Position numbers and translations under genes: made by a program. 18,691 nucleotides of DNA from Anaerolineae bacterium (GTDB lineage Bacteria; Chloroflexota; Anaerolineae; Aggregatilineales; Phototrophicaceae), in contig JALONY010000128.1 in NCBI GenBank assembly GCA_025454715.1, positions 1 to 18,691 of the forward strand, in the 5' to 3' direction. Shown here in pieces: positions 1 to 6,677 of this stretch. The notes under the pieces were generated by a model that saw only the letters and a program-made list of their open reading frames with translations, ran no database searches and had not been told where the DNA came from. Each line of letters begins with the position of its first letter. Positions within the stretch are counted from its first letter, which is position 1.

Positions 1-187
1 GCTCCTCGTGCCCGGCCAACCGATTTGGGAGCATCGCGGGGTGCGGGTCGATGACCTGCCCGCCGGGCGGTATGTGGTGGTGGTGCGGGTCTACACGGTG
101 GATGCGAGCGGTACGCTGGTCAATTGGCTCAGCGAGGCGGGCGTGGATGGCGCGGTGACCCTGCCGACCGAAATCGCGGTGCCATAA
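1..187 (+). CDS. C-terminal fragment of a protein with a beta-sandwich-like tail (5' end outside window)
   Basis: An open frame enters from the left edge (first full codon at position 2) and stops with TAA at 185-187, giving about 61 residues. The sequence includes the stretch VRVDDLPAGRYVVVVRVY and ends LPTEIAVP. A 'PAG-Y-hydrophobic-V-Y' strand followed by a closing 'LPT-I-V' strand is what I associate with the small beta-rich domain at the C-terminus of many Chloroflexota membrane glycosyltransferase (GT39-like) and related surface proteins. That family link is an inference from a short piece, because the enzymatic part lies outside the window. The gene converges with the minus-strand DUF1385 gene, and a hairpin terminator lies between them. 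Confidence 0.6.
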   Translation, partial: LLVPGQPIWEHRGVRVDDLPAGRYVVVVRVYTVDASGTLVNWLSEAGVDGAVTLPTEIAVP

Positions 188-218
188 CCTCCCCGCACCA
201 CCCACCTCCCCAAACAAA

Positions 219-252
219 ACACCCCCTCGGCCAAAAGTGGCTGAGGGGGTGT
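219..252 (-). terminator. Rho-independent terminator of the minus-strand block
   Basis: A 14-bp inverted repeat (219-232 against 239-252, one non-Watson-Crick position) has a 6-nt loop. Read on the minus strand, the stem is followed by GTTTTGTTTG, a T-rich tract, so it should end transcription of the DUF1385 gene that stops at 277. On the plus strand the stem is followed by GC-rich sequence without a T-run, so it would act there only weakly, if at all, for the gene ending at 187. Confidence 0.8.
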
Positions 253-276
253 GCGTTGCCCGGGGTATCGCCGTGC

Positions 277-1188
277 CTAATCGCCTGCGGCGGGGGCGGC
301 CTTGTCTTTGGGCGTATACAGCGGGTACTGCGCCACTTCGGACTCGTTCAGCTCCCCCTCGCTGACCAAGACGTGCTTGAAGGCCGCAATCGAGACCTCC
401 AGCATCTCCAGCGACATCCAGCGCACCCAGCGGCGGTGCGTGTTGCGCGCCGTCCAGCGCAAGACCTCGTAGGCGATGCCCGCGATGATCGGGATGAGCA
501 AAATGCGCGAGGCGATCAGAATGGGCAGCGGCGGGCGACCCAGCACGCTGAACACCAGCACGCCAATCAGCACCACCAGCAGCAAGAAGGCCGTGCCGCA
601 CCGCGGGTGCTCGATGGGGTATTTCTGCACGACTTCGGGCGTCAGCTCCGCACCGGCCTCGTAGGCGTTGATGGTCTTGTGCTCGGCACCGTGATAGGCG
701 AACACGCGGCGCATATCGGGCATCAGCCCGACCAACGAGATGTAGCCGACCAAGATGCCCAAGCGCACCACGCCCTCAATCAGGTTGGCGAGGAAGGTGG
801 CGTGTTGCAAGCCCAACAGCGACTCGATGCCCGCCGACAGCGCGGCAGGCAACACGAAAAACAAGCCGATGCTGAACGCCAGCGACAAGGCGACCGTGCC
901 CCACGCCAACGGGCCGCTGAAGCTGGCCTCGTCGCCGACGGCCACGTCGGCAGACCACAACAGCGAGCGCATCCCCAGCCCCAGCGAGTCCCATAGGCCG
1001 ACGATACCGCGCAAGAACGGGGTTTTGGAGACGCGCCCACGATACAGCGCGGCAGGGACGGTGTCTTTGTGCACCAGCACCTTGCCGTTGGGGTCACGCA
1101 CGGCCACCGCGAAGATGCGCTGGCCGCGCATCATCACGCCTTCCATCACGGCTTGTCCGCCGTAGTTGAACTTCATTTGGGTTGCCAT
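277..1188 (-). CDS. DUF1385 / YqhQ-like membrane protein
   Basis: This 303-residue protein starts with the hallmark GGQAVMEGVMMRG at residues 10-22, which defines the DUF1385 family (Bacillus subtilis YqhQ). A conserved HGAEHKTINAYEAG segment (H166, H170) and EHPRCGT (H194, C197) follow and could bind a metal, but the family function is not established. About four hydrophobic segments (roughly 95-120, 136-156, 198-217 and 221-241) place it in the membrane. Length is close to the usual ~300 residues, so the gene looks complete. The ATG at 1186-1188 is chosen because the motif follows directly. A GAGGAG lies about 17 nt upstream, further than ideal, and Met5 is an alternative start. It is the last gene of the minus-strand block, 77 bp after the peptidase gene and followed by the hairpin at 219-252. 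Confidence 0.85.
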   Translation of the reverse strand: MATQMKFNYGGQAVMEGVMMRGQRIFAVAVRDPNGKVLVHKDTVPAALYRGRVSKTPFLRGIVGLWDSLGLGMRSLLWSADVAVGDEASFSGPLAWGTVALSLAFSIGLFFVLPAALSAGIESLLGLQHATFLANLIEGVVRLGILVGYISLVGLMPDMRRVFAYHGAEHKTINAYEAGAELTPEVVQKYPIEHPRCGTAFLLLVVLIGVLVFSVLGRPPLPILIASRILLIPIIAGIAYEVLRWTARNTHRRWVRWMSLEMLEVSIAAFKHVLVSEGELNESEVAQYPLYTPKDKAAPAAGD

Positions 1189-1265
1189 AAGGGTGTGTAC
1201 TGCTCCTCGGTGGGGTGGGGTGCGCCCGCCCCGTTGACGGTGGATGGGTGGGGGACGAAACAGCC

Positions 1266-2501
1266 TCAGCCGCGCAGGGGCAGCACGAGGTCTTTGGGGA
1301 CATCGGTCAGCGAGACGAGGTCGCCGCGCTCGTCCACAATCAGCAAATCCTCGACGCGGATGCCGAAGCCCTGTTCCGGGTAGTATACGCCGGGTTCGAT
1401 GGTGATGACATTGCCAACCGCGAACACGTCGTCTTTGCTCAGGTGGCTGATGCGCGGGCTTTCGTGCACGTTCAGGCCGACGCCGTGGCCGAGGCTGTGC
1501 ACGTAGCCGGTCTGGGTGCCCGGGGTGTTGCGGGCGGTCGGGTGGCCGACCCCCTCCAGATAGTCTTGGACGGCCTCTTGCATCAGGTGGGTGGGCTTGC
1601 CGACCGCGAATTGCTCTAGGGCGATGTCGAAGGCGGTCATGACCTGATCATAAGCGGTGCGCACCTCGGGCGGGGCATAGCCGATGCACCACGTGCGGGT
1701 CATGTCGTGATGATACCCACCGCCGACCTCGCGGGGGAACAAGTCGAACACGATGGCCTGCCCGAGCTTGAGCGCTTGCGCCTCGGTGCCGCGGCTGTGC
1801 GGGTGGCCGCCGTCCGCCCCCTGCGCGAAAATCATGGCGGTGTCCTCGAGGTCACGCTCCAGCAACTCGCGCCGGACGAAGCGCTTGACCTCGCCGATGG
1901 TCAGCGGCGAGCCGTCGTCGCGCACGACCGTCTCGCTGGCGTCGGCGCGGTGGCTGGCGATGAAGTCCCACGTGGCGCGCACGACCGCGCTGGTGCGTTG
2001 CGCCACGCTGCGGATGCGTGCCATCTCGCCCGAGTCTTTGGTGGTATAGGCGGCGTCGAACAAGGTGGGCGACATCTCGCCGACGAAGCGGTAAGGCGCG
2101 GACTCGGCGCGCAGGGCGTCAATCAGGGCGAGCACGACGTTGGCGTCGGTGGTGCCGTACACGCCGACCGTGCTGTCGTCGGGCAGGCCGAGCCGCCCGA
2201 GCACCCCACGCCAAAACAGGGCTTGGGTGCGGGTCGGGTCGTTTTCGGCGGCCTTGCGGGCGTCCTCGTAACCGAGGGCGTGATAGGCGTAGACCTCGAG
2301 GCCGGTCGCGGCGGCCTCGGCGGTCTCCATACCGTTGACGACCAACACGGGAGCGTGGTCGCGCAGTTTGACGGCGGCACCGCCGCTGATGCGGACTCCG
2401 CCGGTCAGGTAATCGAGGGCGGCGCTGTGGTCATGGCTGGCGAACACCAGCAAGGCGTCGAGGCCGCGGGCTTGCATCAGCGCGTCGAGGTCGGATTTCA
2501 C
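1266..2501 (-). CDS. M24-family metallopeptidase (Xaa-Pro peptidase/prolidase-like)
   Basis: This 411-residue protein has an N-terminal creatinase-like domain (about 1-165) and a C-terminal pita-bread M24 domain. All five metal ligands expected for a dinuclear M24 enzyme are visible: D253 (VFDLFP), D266 (HHDMTRT), H339 (GHGVG), E369 (TIEPGVYY) and E384 (RVEDLL). It should be an active cytoplasmic aminopeptidase or dipeptidase acting on Xaa-Pro bonds. Substrate class cannot be told from sequence alone. The two aspartates are 13 residues apart, against the usual 11, because of a GGGYHH loop. The start is a GTG (2499-2501) that overlaps the TGA stop of the upstream Uma2 gene as GTGA, indicating translational coupling. 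The TGA stop is 77 bp before the DUF1385 start. Confidence 0.9.
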   Translation of the reverse strand: MKSDLDALMQARGLDALLVFASHDHSAALDYLTGGVRISGGAAVKLRDHAPVLVVNGMETAEAAATGLEVYAYHALGYEDARKAAENDPTRTQALFWRGVLGRLGLPDDSTVGVYGTTDANVVLALIDALRAESAPYRFVGEMSPTLFDAAYTTKDSGEMARIRSVAQRTSAVVRATWDFIASHRADASETVVRDDGSPLTIGEVKRFVRRELLERDLEDTAMIFAQGADGGHPHSRGTEAQALKLGQAIVFDLFPREVGGGYHHDMTRTWCIGYAPPEVRTAYDQVMTAFDIALEQFAVGKPTHLMQEAVQDYLEGVGHPTARNTPGTQTGYVHSLGHGVGLNVHESPRISHLSKDDVFAVGNVITIEPGVYYPEQGFGIRVEDLLIVDERGDLVSLTDVPKDLVLPLRG

Positions 2502-3193
2502 GGGGTATCGGCTCCTTCGGTGGCGGGGGGCACAGGGTCGGCAGGGGGTGCCGGTGGGGTCGGTAACGGCGGGAATATCTCACGCAGGGGCAGGCTGAAC
2601 TCCGGCAACACGTCCCCGCCCGACAACACCGCGCCCTCGCCCGTCAACCGCACGATGCTCATCTGCCCAGCCTCGCCCATCGTGCATACCTCGACCTCGC
2701 GCACGTTCGGGTACACCAGCCACACCAAGCGCGCCCCCCCGCGCAAGAAATACCCAGCCTTCTCGCGCAGTTCGCGGTAGCTGTTGCCCTCGCTCTTGAT
2801 TTCGACCGCGAGGTCGGGCATGTAGGGGGCGCTGCCCGCCTCGACCAGCGGCAGGTTGCGGTCGGCGCGCACGAACGAGACATCGGGGATGCGGTCGTTC
2901 ATCGGGTCGCTGGGCAGGCGATAATTGGCCTCGGCGAAGACTCTGCCGATGGGTTTGGACTTGAGATAGAACCAGATGTGCGCGGAAATGATGACCGCGA
3001 TTTCGGCGTGAAGTTGTGTCGGCATGGGTTTTTGGGCAATCTCCCCCCAAATCAACTCATAGGTAGCATCTTCGCCCGCCTGCGCGGCGTGCTGGACGAA
3101 CGCCGCGTAATCGGCATGGTCGTGCAGCGCCTTGGGCGAGGGCTGGTCTTCTTGCGGCTGAGTCTCGGCTTGGGTTGGGGTCGGCGCGAGCAT
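2498..3193 (-). CDS. Uma2-family putative endonuclease-fold protein (DUF820)
   Basis: This 231-residue protein matches the Uma2/DUF820 layout. It has an N-terminal YELIWGEI plus His-containing stretch (about 44-62), a middle RIPDVSFVRADR, then PDLAVEIKS (D127, E131, K133), a lysine-bearing helix (LREKAGYFLRGGARLVW) and a terminal strand LVYP. The D...E-x-K arrangement resembles a PD-(D/E)xK nuclease core. The family is widespread in Cyanobacteria and Chloroflexota, usually in many copies, and its role is not firmly known. The first ~35 residues are low-complexity Gln/Pro/Ala, and the C-terminus ends in a Pro-rich tail (PPLPTPPAPPADPVPP). The ATG at 3191-3193 is the first in-frame start. Its stop overlaps the GTG of the M24 peptidase by 4 nt. 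Confidence 0.85.
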   Translation of the reverse strand: MLAPTPTQAETQPQEDQPSPKALHDHADYAAFVQHAAQAGEDATYELIWGEIAQKPMPTQLHAEIAVIISAHIWFYLKSKPIGRVFAEANYRLPSDPMNDRIPDVSFVRADRNLPLVEAGSAPYMPDLAVEIKSEGNSYRELREKAGYFLRGGARLVWLVYPNVREVEVCTMGEAGQMSIVRLTGEGAVLSGGDVLPEFSLPLREIFPPLPTPPAPPADPVPPATEGADTP

Positions 3194-3215
3194 GGCGTGG
3201 GTCTCCGGTCGGTCT

Positions 3216-3248
3216 GCCCCGCCCGCGGGTTTGCGGGGCGGGCGGGGC
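3216..3248. repeat. GC-rich inverted repeat downstream of the phosphohexomutase gene
   Basis: A perfect 11-bp inverted repeat (3216-3226 against 3238-3248) with an 11-nt loop fills most of the 84-bp gap between the phosphohexomutase stop (3278) and the Uma2 start (3193). Neither strand has a T-run after the stem, so it is not a typical intrinsic terminator. It could attenuate transcription or stabilise a processed 3' end. The local sequence is very C/G-rich, so chance is possible. Confidence 0.45.
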
Positions 3249-3277
3249 GCGGACGGGGTGTGTTTTGCGGGGAAGGG

Positions 3278-4693
3278 TTAGCGGAAGCGCTCGATTTGCG
3301 CTTCCAGCTTGGTCAGGTCAACGTCGGGGTATTGCTGGAGCGCGCTGTGGAACACCTGCATATACTCGACCAATTGCTCGGGGGTGTAGGCCTCGAAGCG
3401 CATGGTGATGGCGGGCTGGGTGTTGCTGGCGCGCACCAAGCCCCAGCCGTGCTCGAACTGCACGCGGGCGCCGTCGAGGGTGTTGACCTCGTAACGCCCC
3501 GCCAGCGCGGCGCTCAGCTCGGCGATGATGACGAACTTGCGGTCGTCGGCGGCGCTCATGATGATTTCGGGCGTGGCCACCAGCTTGGGCACGTCGGCGA
3601 ACAACTCGCTGATGGAGCGCCCGGAGCGGCTGATGATTTCCAGCGTCTTGAGCGCCACCAGCGGGGCGTCGTCGAAGCCGAAGTAATTATCGCCCCAGAA
3701 CAAGTGGCCGCTGACCTCGCCGCCCAGCGGCGCGCCGACCTCGCGCATCTTCTGCTTCATCAGGCTGTGGCCGCTCTTCCACATCACCGGCTGGCCGCCG
3801 TGCGCCTTGATGTCGTCGCTCAAGGCCATCGACGCCTTCACGTCGTAGACGATCGGCGCGCCCGGGTGGCGGGTGAGCACGTCACGCGCCAGCAACGCCA
3901 GCAGGCGGTCGGCGGCGATGTGGTGGCCGTGGTTGTCGATGAAGCCGCACCGGTCGCTGTCGCCATCGAAGGCGAGGCCGAGGTCGGCGTGTTTGGCCAC
4001 CACCGCCGCCTCGAGGTCTTTGGTCATCTCGGGGTCTTCCGGGTTGGGCAGGTGGTTGGGGTAGGTGCCGTCGCTCTCGAGGTACAGGCCGTGCACCTCC
4101 AGCCCGAGCTGCTGCAACAGCGGGTAGACATACGTCCCGCTCAGGCCGTTACCGGCGTCCAAGACCACCTTGAGCGGGCGCGGGAACGACACCATGCCGC
4201 CGATGTGCGCCATGTGCTTGTGGATCATGTCGGGGTCGCTATCGACGTGTACCGCGCCCTCGGCGAAGGTACCGGCCTGAATCAGCTTGAGCAGGTCTTG
4301 AATCTGCTCACCCGCCAGCGCCAATGTGCCGTAGGCCATCTTGATGCCGTTGTATTGGGTCTCGAGGTGGCTGCCGGTAATCATGACGCCCGCGCCCTTT
4401 TCGCCATACGACGCGGCGGCGAAGTAGACGGTGGGGGTCAGGACTTGGCCGATGTCGGTGACGTGCAGGCCGGTGCTGGCCACGCCCTCGATCATCGCGG
4501 CGCGCAAGGCGGGCGACGACAAGCGGTTATCGCTGCCGACGAACATGCGCTCGGTGCCGAAGTGCTTGGGCAGGTAGGTGCCCAACGCCTTGCCGACGAG
4601 GCGCGCCACATCGGGGGTGAGCTGCGGCTTCTCGCCGATGGCGACGCCACGGATGTCGTATTTGCGGAAGATGCTGGTATCGAGGCTCATCAT
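3278..4693 (-). CDS. Phosphoglucomutase/phosphomannomutase (alpha-D-phosphohexomutase)
   Basis: This enzyme of about 471 residues moves phosphate between C1 and C6 of glucose or mannose phosphate, feeding nucleotide-sugar and cell-surface polysaccharide synthesis. It begins SLDTSIFRKYDIRG, the usual family N-terminus. Active-site pieces are all present: phosphoserine loop TGSHL with S108, metal loop DGDSDR at 243-248, sugar loop GEVSGH at 325-330, and C-terminal phosphate-binding loop RASNTQP at 421-427. The frame is open 24 codons further upstream to 4765. I prefer the ATG at 4691-4693 because an AAGGGA lies about 6 nt before it and homologues begin just here. Another ATG immediately follows at 4688-4690. 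The phosphoserine loop reads TGSHL instead of the common TASHN. The gene is 88 bp downstream of the broken methyltransferase gene on the same strand. Confidence 0.92.
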   Translation of the reverse strand: MMSLDTSIFRKYDIRGVAIGEKPQLTPDVARLVGKALGTYLPKHFGTERMFVGSDNRLSSPALRAAMIEGVASTGLHVTDIGQVLTPTVYFAAASYGEKGAGVMITGSHLETQYNGIKMAYGTLALAGEQIQDLLKLIQAGTFAEGAVHVDSDPDMIHKHMAHIGGMVSFPRPLKVVLDAGNGLSGTYVYPLLQQLGLEVHGLYLESDGTYPNHLPNPEDPEMTKDLEAAVVAKHADLGLAFDGDSDRCGFIDNHGHHIAADRLLALLARDVLTRHPGAPIVYDVKASMALSDDIKAHGGQPVMWKSGHSLMKQKMREVGAPLGGEVSGHLFWGDNYFGFDDAPLVALKTLEIISRSGRSISELFADVPKLVATPEIIMSAADDRKFVIIAELSAALAGRYEVNTLDGARVQFEHGWGLVRASNTQPAITMRFEAYTPEQLVEYMQVFHSALQQYPDVDLTKLEAQIERFR

Positions 4694-4780
4694 CAAAATC
4701 CCTTCACGGTTGGAGGACGTACAAAGGCCGAACGACAAAAATGCTTCTGGCCGATTGTACCGCATTTGCGGCGCGAATCC

Positions 4781-5483
4781 TCACCCGCCCGCCAGCCGCG
4801 CTTGGCGCGCCGCCTCGAACAGCACCACCGCCGCCGCCACCATCGCGTTGAGCGACTCGGTTTGGGCGGCCATCGGGATGCTGACGAGCTGGGTGGCCAA
4901 TTCACGGGCGCGGGTGCTCAGGCCGTGCGCCTCGCTCCCGACGATTAAGCCCCAGCGTTGCCCCGCCCAGTCCATCTGGTCATAGGCGAGGGTGCCCTTG
5001 GCGTCGGCGGCGCACACCGTCAGGCCGTCGAGGTACCCCGCGATTTGCCCCCAGTCGGCCTCGACCACCGGCAGGCGGAAATGCGCGCCCATGCCCGCCC
5101 GCAACGCCTTGGGGTTGTACCGGGTCGCCCAGCGCGTCCATCACCAGCACGCGGCGCGGGGTCTTGGGCAAGGGCGGCATCGGGATGGGGAACACCCCGA
5201 CCAAGCCTTGCGGCTCCTCGGTCGCGCTGACGTGCGCCAGCACCTCGGCGTTGACCGGCAAGGCCAACACCTTGATTTTGTTCAGCAACGCCACCAGCGC
5301 GGCGTCGGCGGTGGCGGGGTCGTACAGCACGAAGTCGGGGCGCTGGCGGCGGTCGAGCGCGTCCTTAATCAGGCGGTCGCCCTCGACGGCGATTTTCATG
5401 TGCTTGCGGCGGGCGCGGGGGCGGTGTTGGAGTGCGTTGGCCAGCTTCACGCGCTCATTTTGGAGGGAGATGATCGGTTCCAT
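4781..5483 (-). pseudogene. TrmH/SpoU-family RNA 2'-O-methyltransferase, disrupted by an internal out-of-frame gap
   Basis: Two adjoining frames together give a SPOUT-class methyltransferase. The upstream frame holds the N-terminal substrate-binding region (MEPIISLQNERVKLANAL, then VEGDRLIKDAL, then RRVLVMDALGDP). The downstream frame resumes with YNPKALRAGMGAHFRLPVVE, continues through motif 2 (GLIVGSEAHGLS) and ends with motif 3 (SLNAMVAAAVVLFEA), with TGA at 4781-4783. Between DP and YNPK (junction about 5117-5123) intact relatives carry roughly 25 residues, including motif 1 (N-x-G-x-x-x-R) with the catalytic arginine. Here those residues are missing and the frame shifts. As read, the upstream frame continues out of register to 4980. 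The start is uncertain: the ATG at 5481-5483 fits homologue N-termini best, while a GTG 18 nt further upstream and ATGs at 5525 and 5549 are alternatives. A sequence or assembly deletion cannot be excluded. Confidence 0.8.
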
Positions 5484-5525
5484 CAGGGCATCGTCTTTCA
5501 CGGTGTGGGTTTTGCCCTCAATCAT

Positions 5526-5575
5526 GCGCCCAGATTGCCCCGCTGCCAACCGTCAAGTCTGGGGCAATCGGGCGC
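5526..5575. repeat. Inverted repeat in the divergent intergenic region
   Basis: The left arm (5526-5541) and right arm (5561-5575) are reverse complements over 15 bp with one bulged base, around a 19-nt centre. It lies between the divergent methyltransferase and response-regulator genes, touching the most upstream possible ATGs of the former. On the plus strand the right arm is followed by TTTGGTTTG, a mild T-rich stretch. It could be an operator, a hairpin in the minus-strand 5' leader, or a weak terminator. Confidence 0.5.
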
Positions 5576-5631
5576 TTTGGTTTGAATTGGGTTTGACCTT
5601 ATGGGAATCTTATGCGCGCAGTGGCAAGGGA

Positions 5632-5640
5632 TGTTACAAT
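5632..5640 (+). promoter_or_regulatory. Extended -10 promoter for the response-regulator/kinase series
   Basis: TGTTACAAT fits an extended -10 element (TG-N-TACAAT). It lies 57 nt before the ATG at 5698, in the only sizeable intergenic gap upstream of the long plus-strand gene series. No convincing -35 hexamer lies at the usual distance, which extended -10 promoters can tolerate. A start site around 5647 would leave a 5' leader of about 50 nt. Confidence 0.4.
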
Positions 5641-5697
5641 AGGACGTTATCCAACGGTGTCATTCATGAACGCACAGTCACGGGGCGCAGGATTTAT

Positions 5698-6630
5698 ATG
5701 AGCAAAGGTCGAATCTTGGTGGTCGAGGACGACCTCGATATCCAGTTCATGCTGAAATTTTATTTTACCGGGCAGGGTTACGAGGTCGAGGCGGTCGATC
5801 ACGGGCGCGAGGCGCTGGCCGTGTGCCGCCGCCAGCCGCCCAATTTGATCATCCTCGACATCATGCTGCCGGATATGGACGGGTTCGAGGTGTGCCGCGA
5901 ATTGCGCCTGAGCAACCGCACCAAGTACATCCCCATCATCTTCCTGACCCAGCGCGACGAGCGCAGCGACCGCCTGAGCGGCCTCGAGCTGGGCGCGGAC
6001 GATTACATCACCAAGCCGTTCGACGTGGACGAGCTGGGCTTGCGCGTGGCCAATTCGATCCAGTCGGCCAACCAAATCGCCGAGATTGACCCGCGCAGCA
6101 AATTGCCGACCGGTCGCTTGATTGAAGACCACCTGCGCCAGCTCATGCGCTCCAACAAGCAATGGATTTACATCGACACCAAAATCCAAAATTTCGATGC
6201 GTTCGGTGATGTGTACGGGTTCGTGGCCGCCGATGAGCTGATCCGCTTTACCGCGGCCTTGCTGAGCGAAATCGTGGAGCAAGAGGGCACCAACGACGAT
6301 TACGTCGGGCACCCGGGGCGCGATAATTTCGTGGTCATCAGCCACGCCGACAACGTGCAACGCCTGCAAGAGGAAATCGTCGGGCGCTTCGCCCGCGAGG
6401 TCAAGCAACACTATTCGTTCATCGACCGTGAGCGCGGCTATGTGCTGGTGCCCGACGCGATGGGCGAGCGGCGGGTCGATTTGATGGCGTTGTCGGTCGG
6501 TGCCGTCAGCACCCAGACGCACCGCTTTGCCGACATCCGCGAGATTACCGAGCTGGCGGCGGAAGACCGGCGGCGGCGCTTGTCTGGCTTGGTCGATACC
6601 GACGATACCCCGTTACAGACATCGTGGTAA
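5698..6630 (+). CDS. Response regulator: receiver domain plus degenerate GGDEF domain
   Basis: This 310-residue cytoplasmic protein begins with a complete receiver domain (1-120): acidic pocket D11/D12, phospho-acceptor D54 (LDIMLPDMDG), T84 and K106 (ITKPF). The second half (about 128-290) follows the GGDEF fold, with DPRSKLPTGRLIEDHL aligning to the usual D-x-LTGLPNRR start and a Y-I-D-T-K-I-Q-N-F-D-x-F strand/helix. The active-site turn reads GRDNF at 207-211 instead of GGDEF, and the metal-binding aspartates are not all recognisable. Diguanylate cyclase activity is therefore unlikely, and a binding or output-regulating role is more plausible. The ATG at 5698 is preceded by AGGA 5 nt upstream. 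The same frame is open far upstream, but that stretch lies antisense to the methyltransferase gene. The giant kinase follows 47 bp later and is the obvious partner. Confidence 0.88.
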   Translation: MSKGRILVVEDDLDIQFMLKFYFTGQGYEVEAVDHGREALAVCRRQPPNLIILDIMLPDMDGFEVCRELRLSNRTKYIPIIFLTQRDERSDRLSGLELGADDYITKPFDVDELGLRVANSIQSANQIAEIDPRSKLPTGRLIEDHLRQLMRSNKQWIYIDTKIQNFDAFGDVYGFVAADELIRFTAALLSEIVEQEGTNDDYVGHPGRDNFVVISHADNVQRLQEEIVGRFAREVKQHYSFIDRERGYVLVPDAMGERRVDLMALSVGAVSTQTHRFADIREITELAAEDRRRRLSGLVDTDDTPLQTSW

Positions 6631-6677
6631 AACCCCCGCTTCATAACGGTTTGGGCTAGGGACAAGGGCAGGACGGT

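Noticed and set aside
2978..4948. Long plus-strand open frame of over 650 codons
   Set aside because: It is antisense to the phosphohexomutase and its neighbours, has His/Gly/Val/Ala-biased composition without motifs, and is typical of GC-rich antisense frames.
5593..5640. TTGACC and TACAAT as a -35/-10 pair
   Set aside because: The hexamers are 36 nt apart, about twice the workable spacing, so only the extended -10 is kept.
5164..5697. Upstream extension of the response-regulator frame by about 178 codons
   Set aside because: The extension is antisense to the methyltransferase gene and crosses the promoter. The receiver starts normally at 5698 with a ribosome-binding site.
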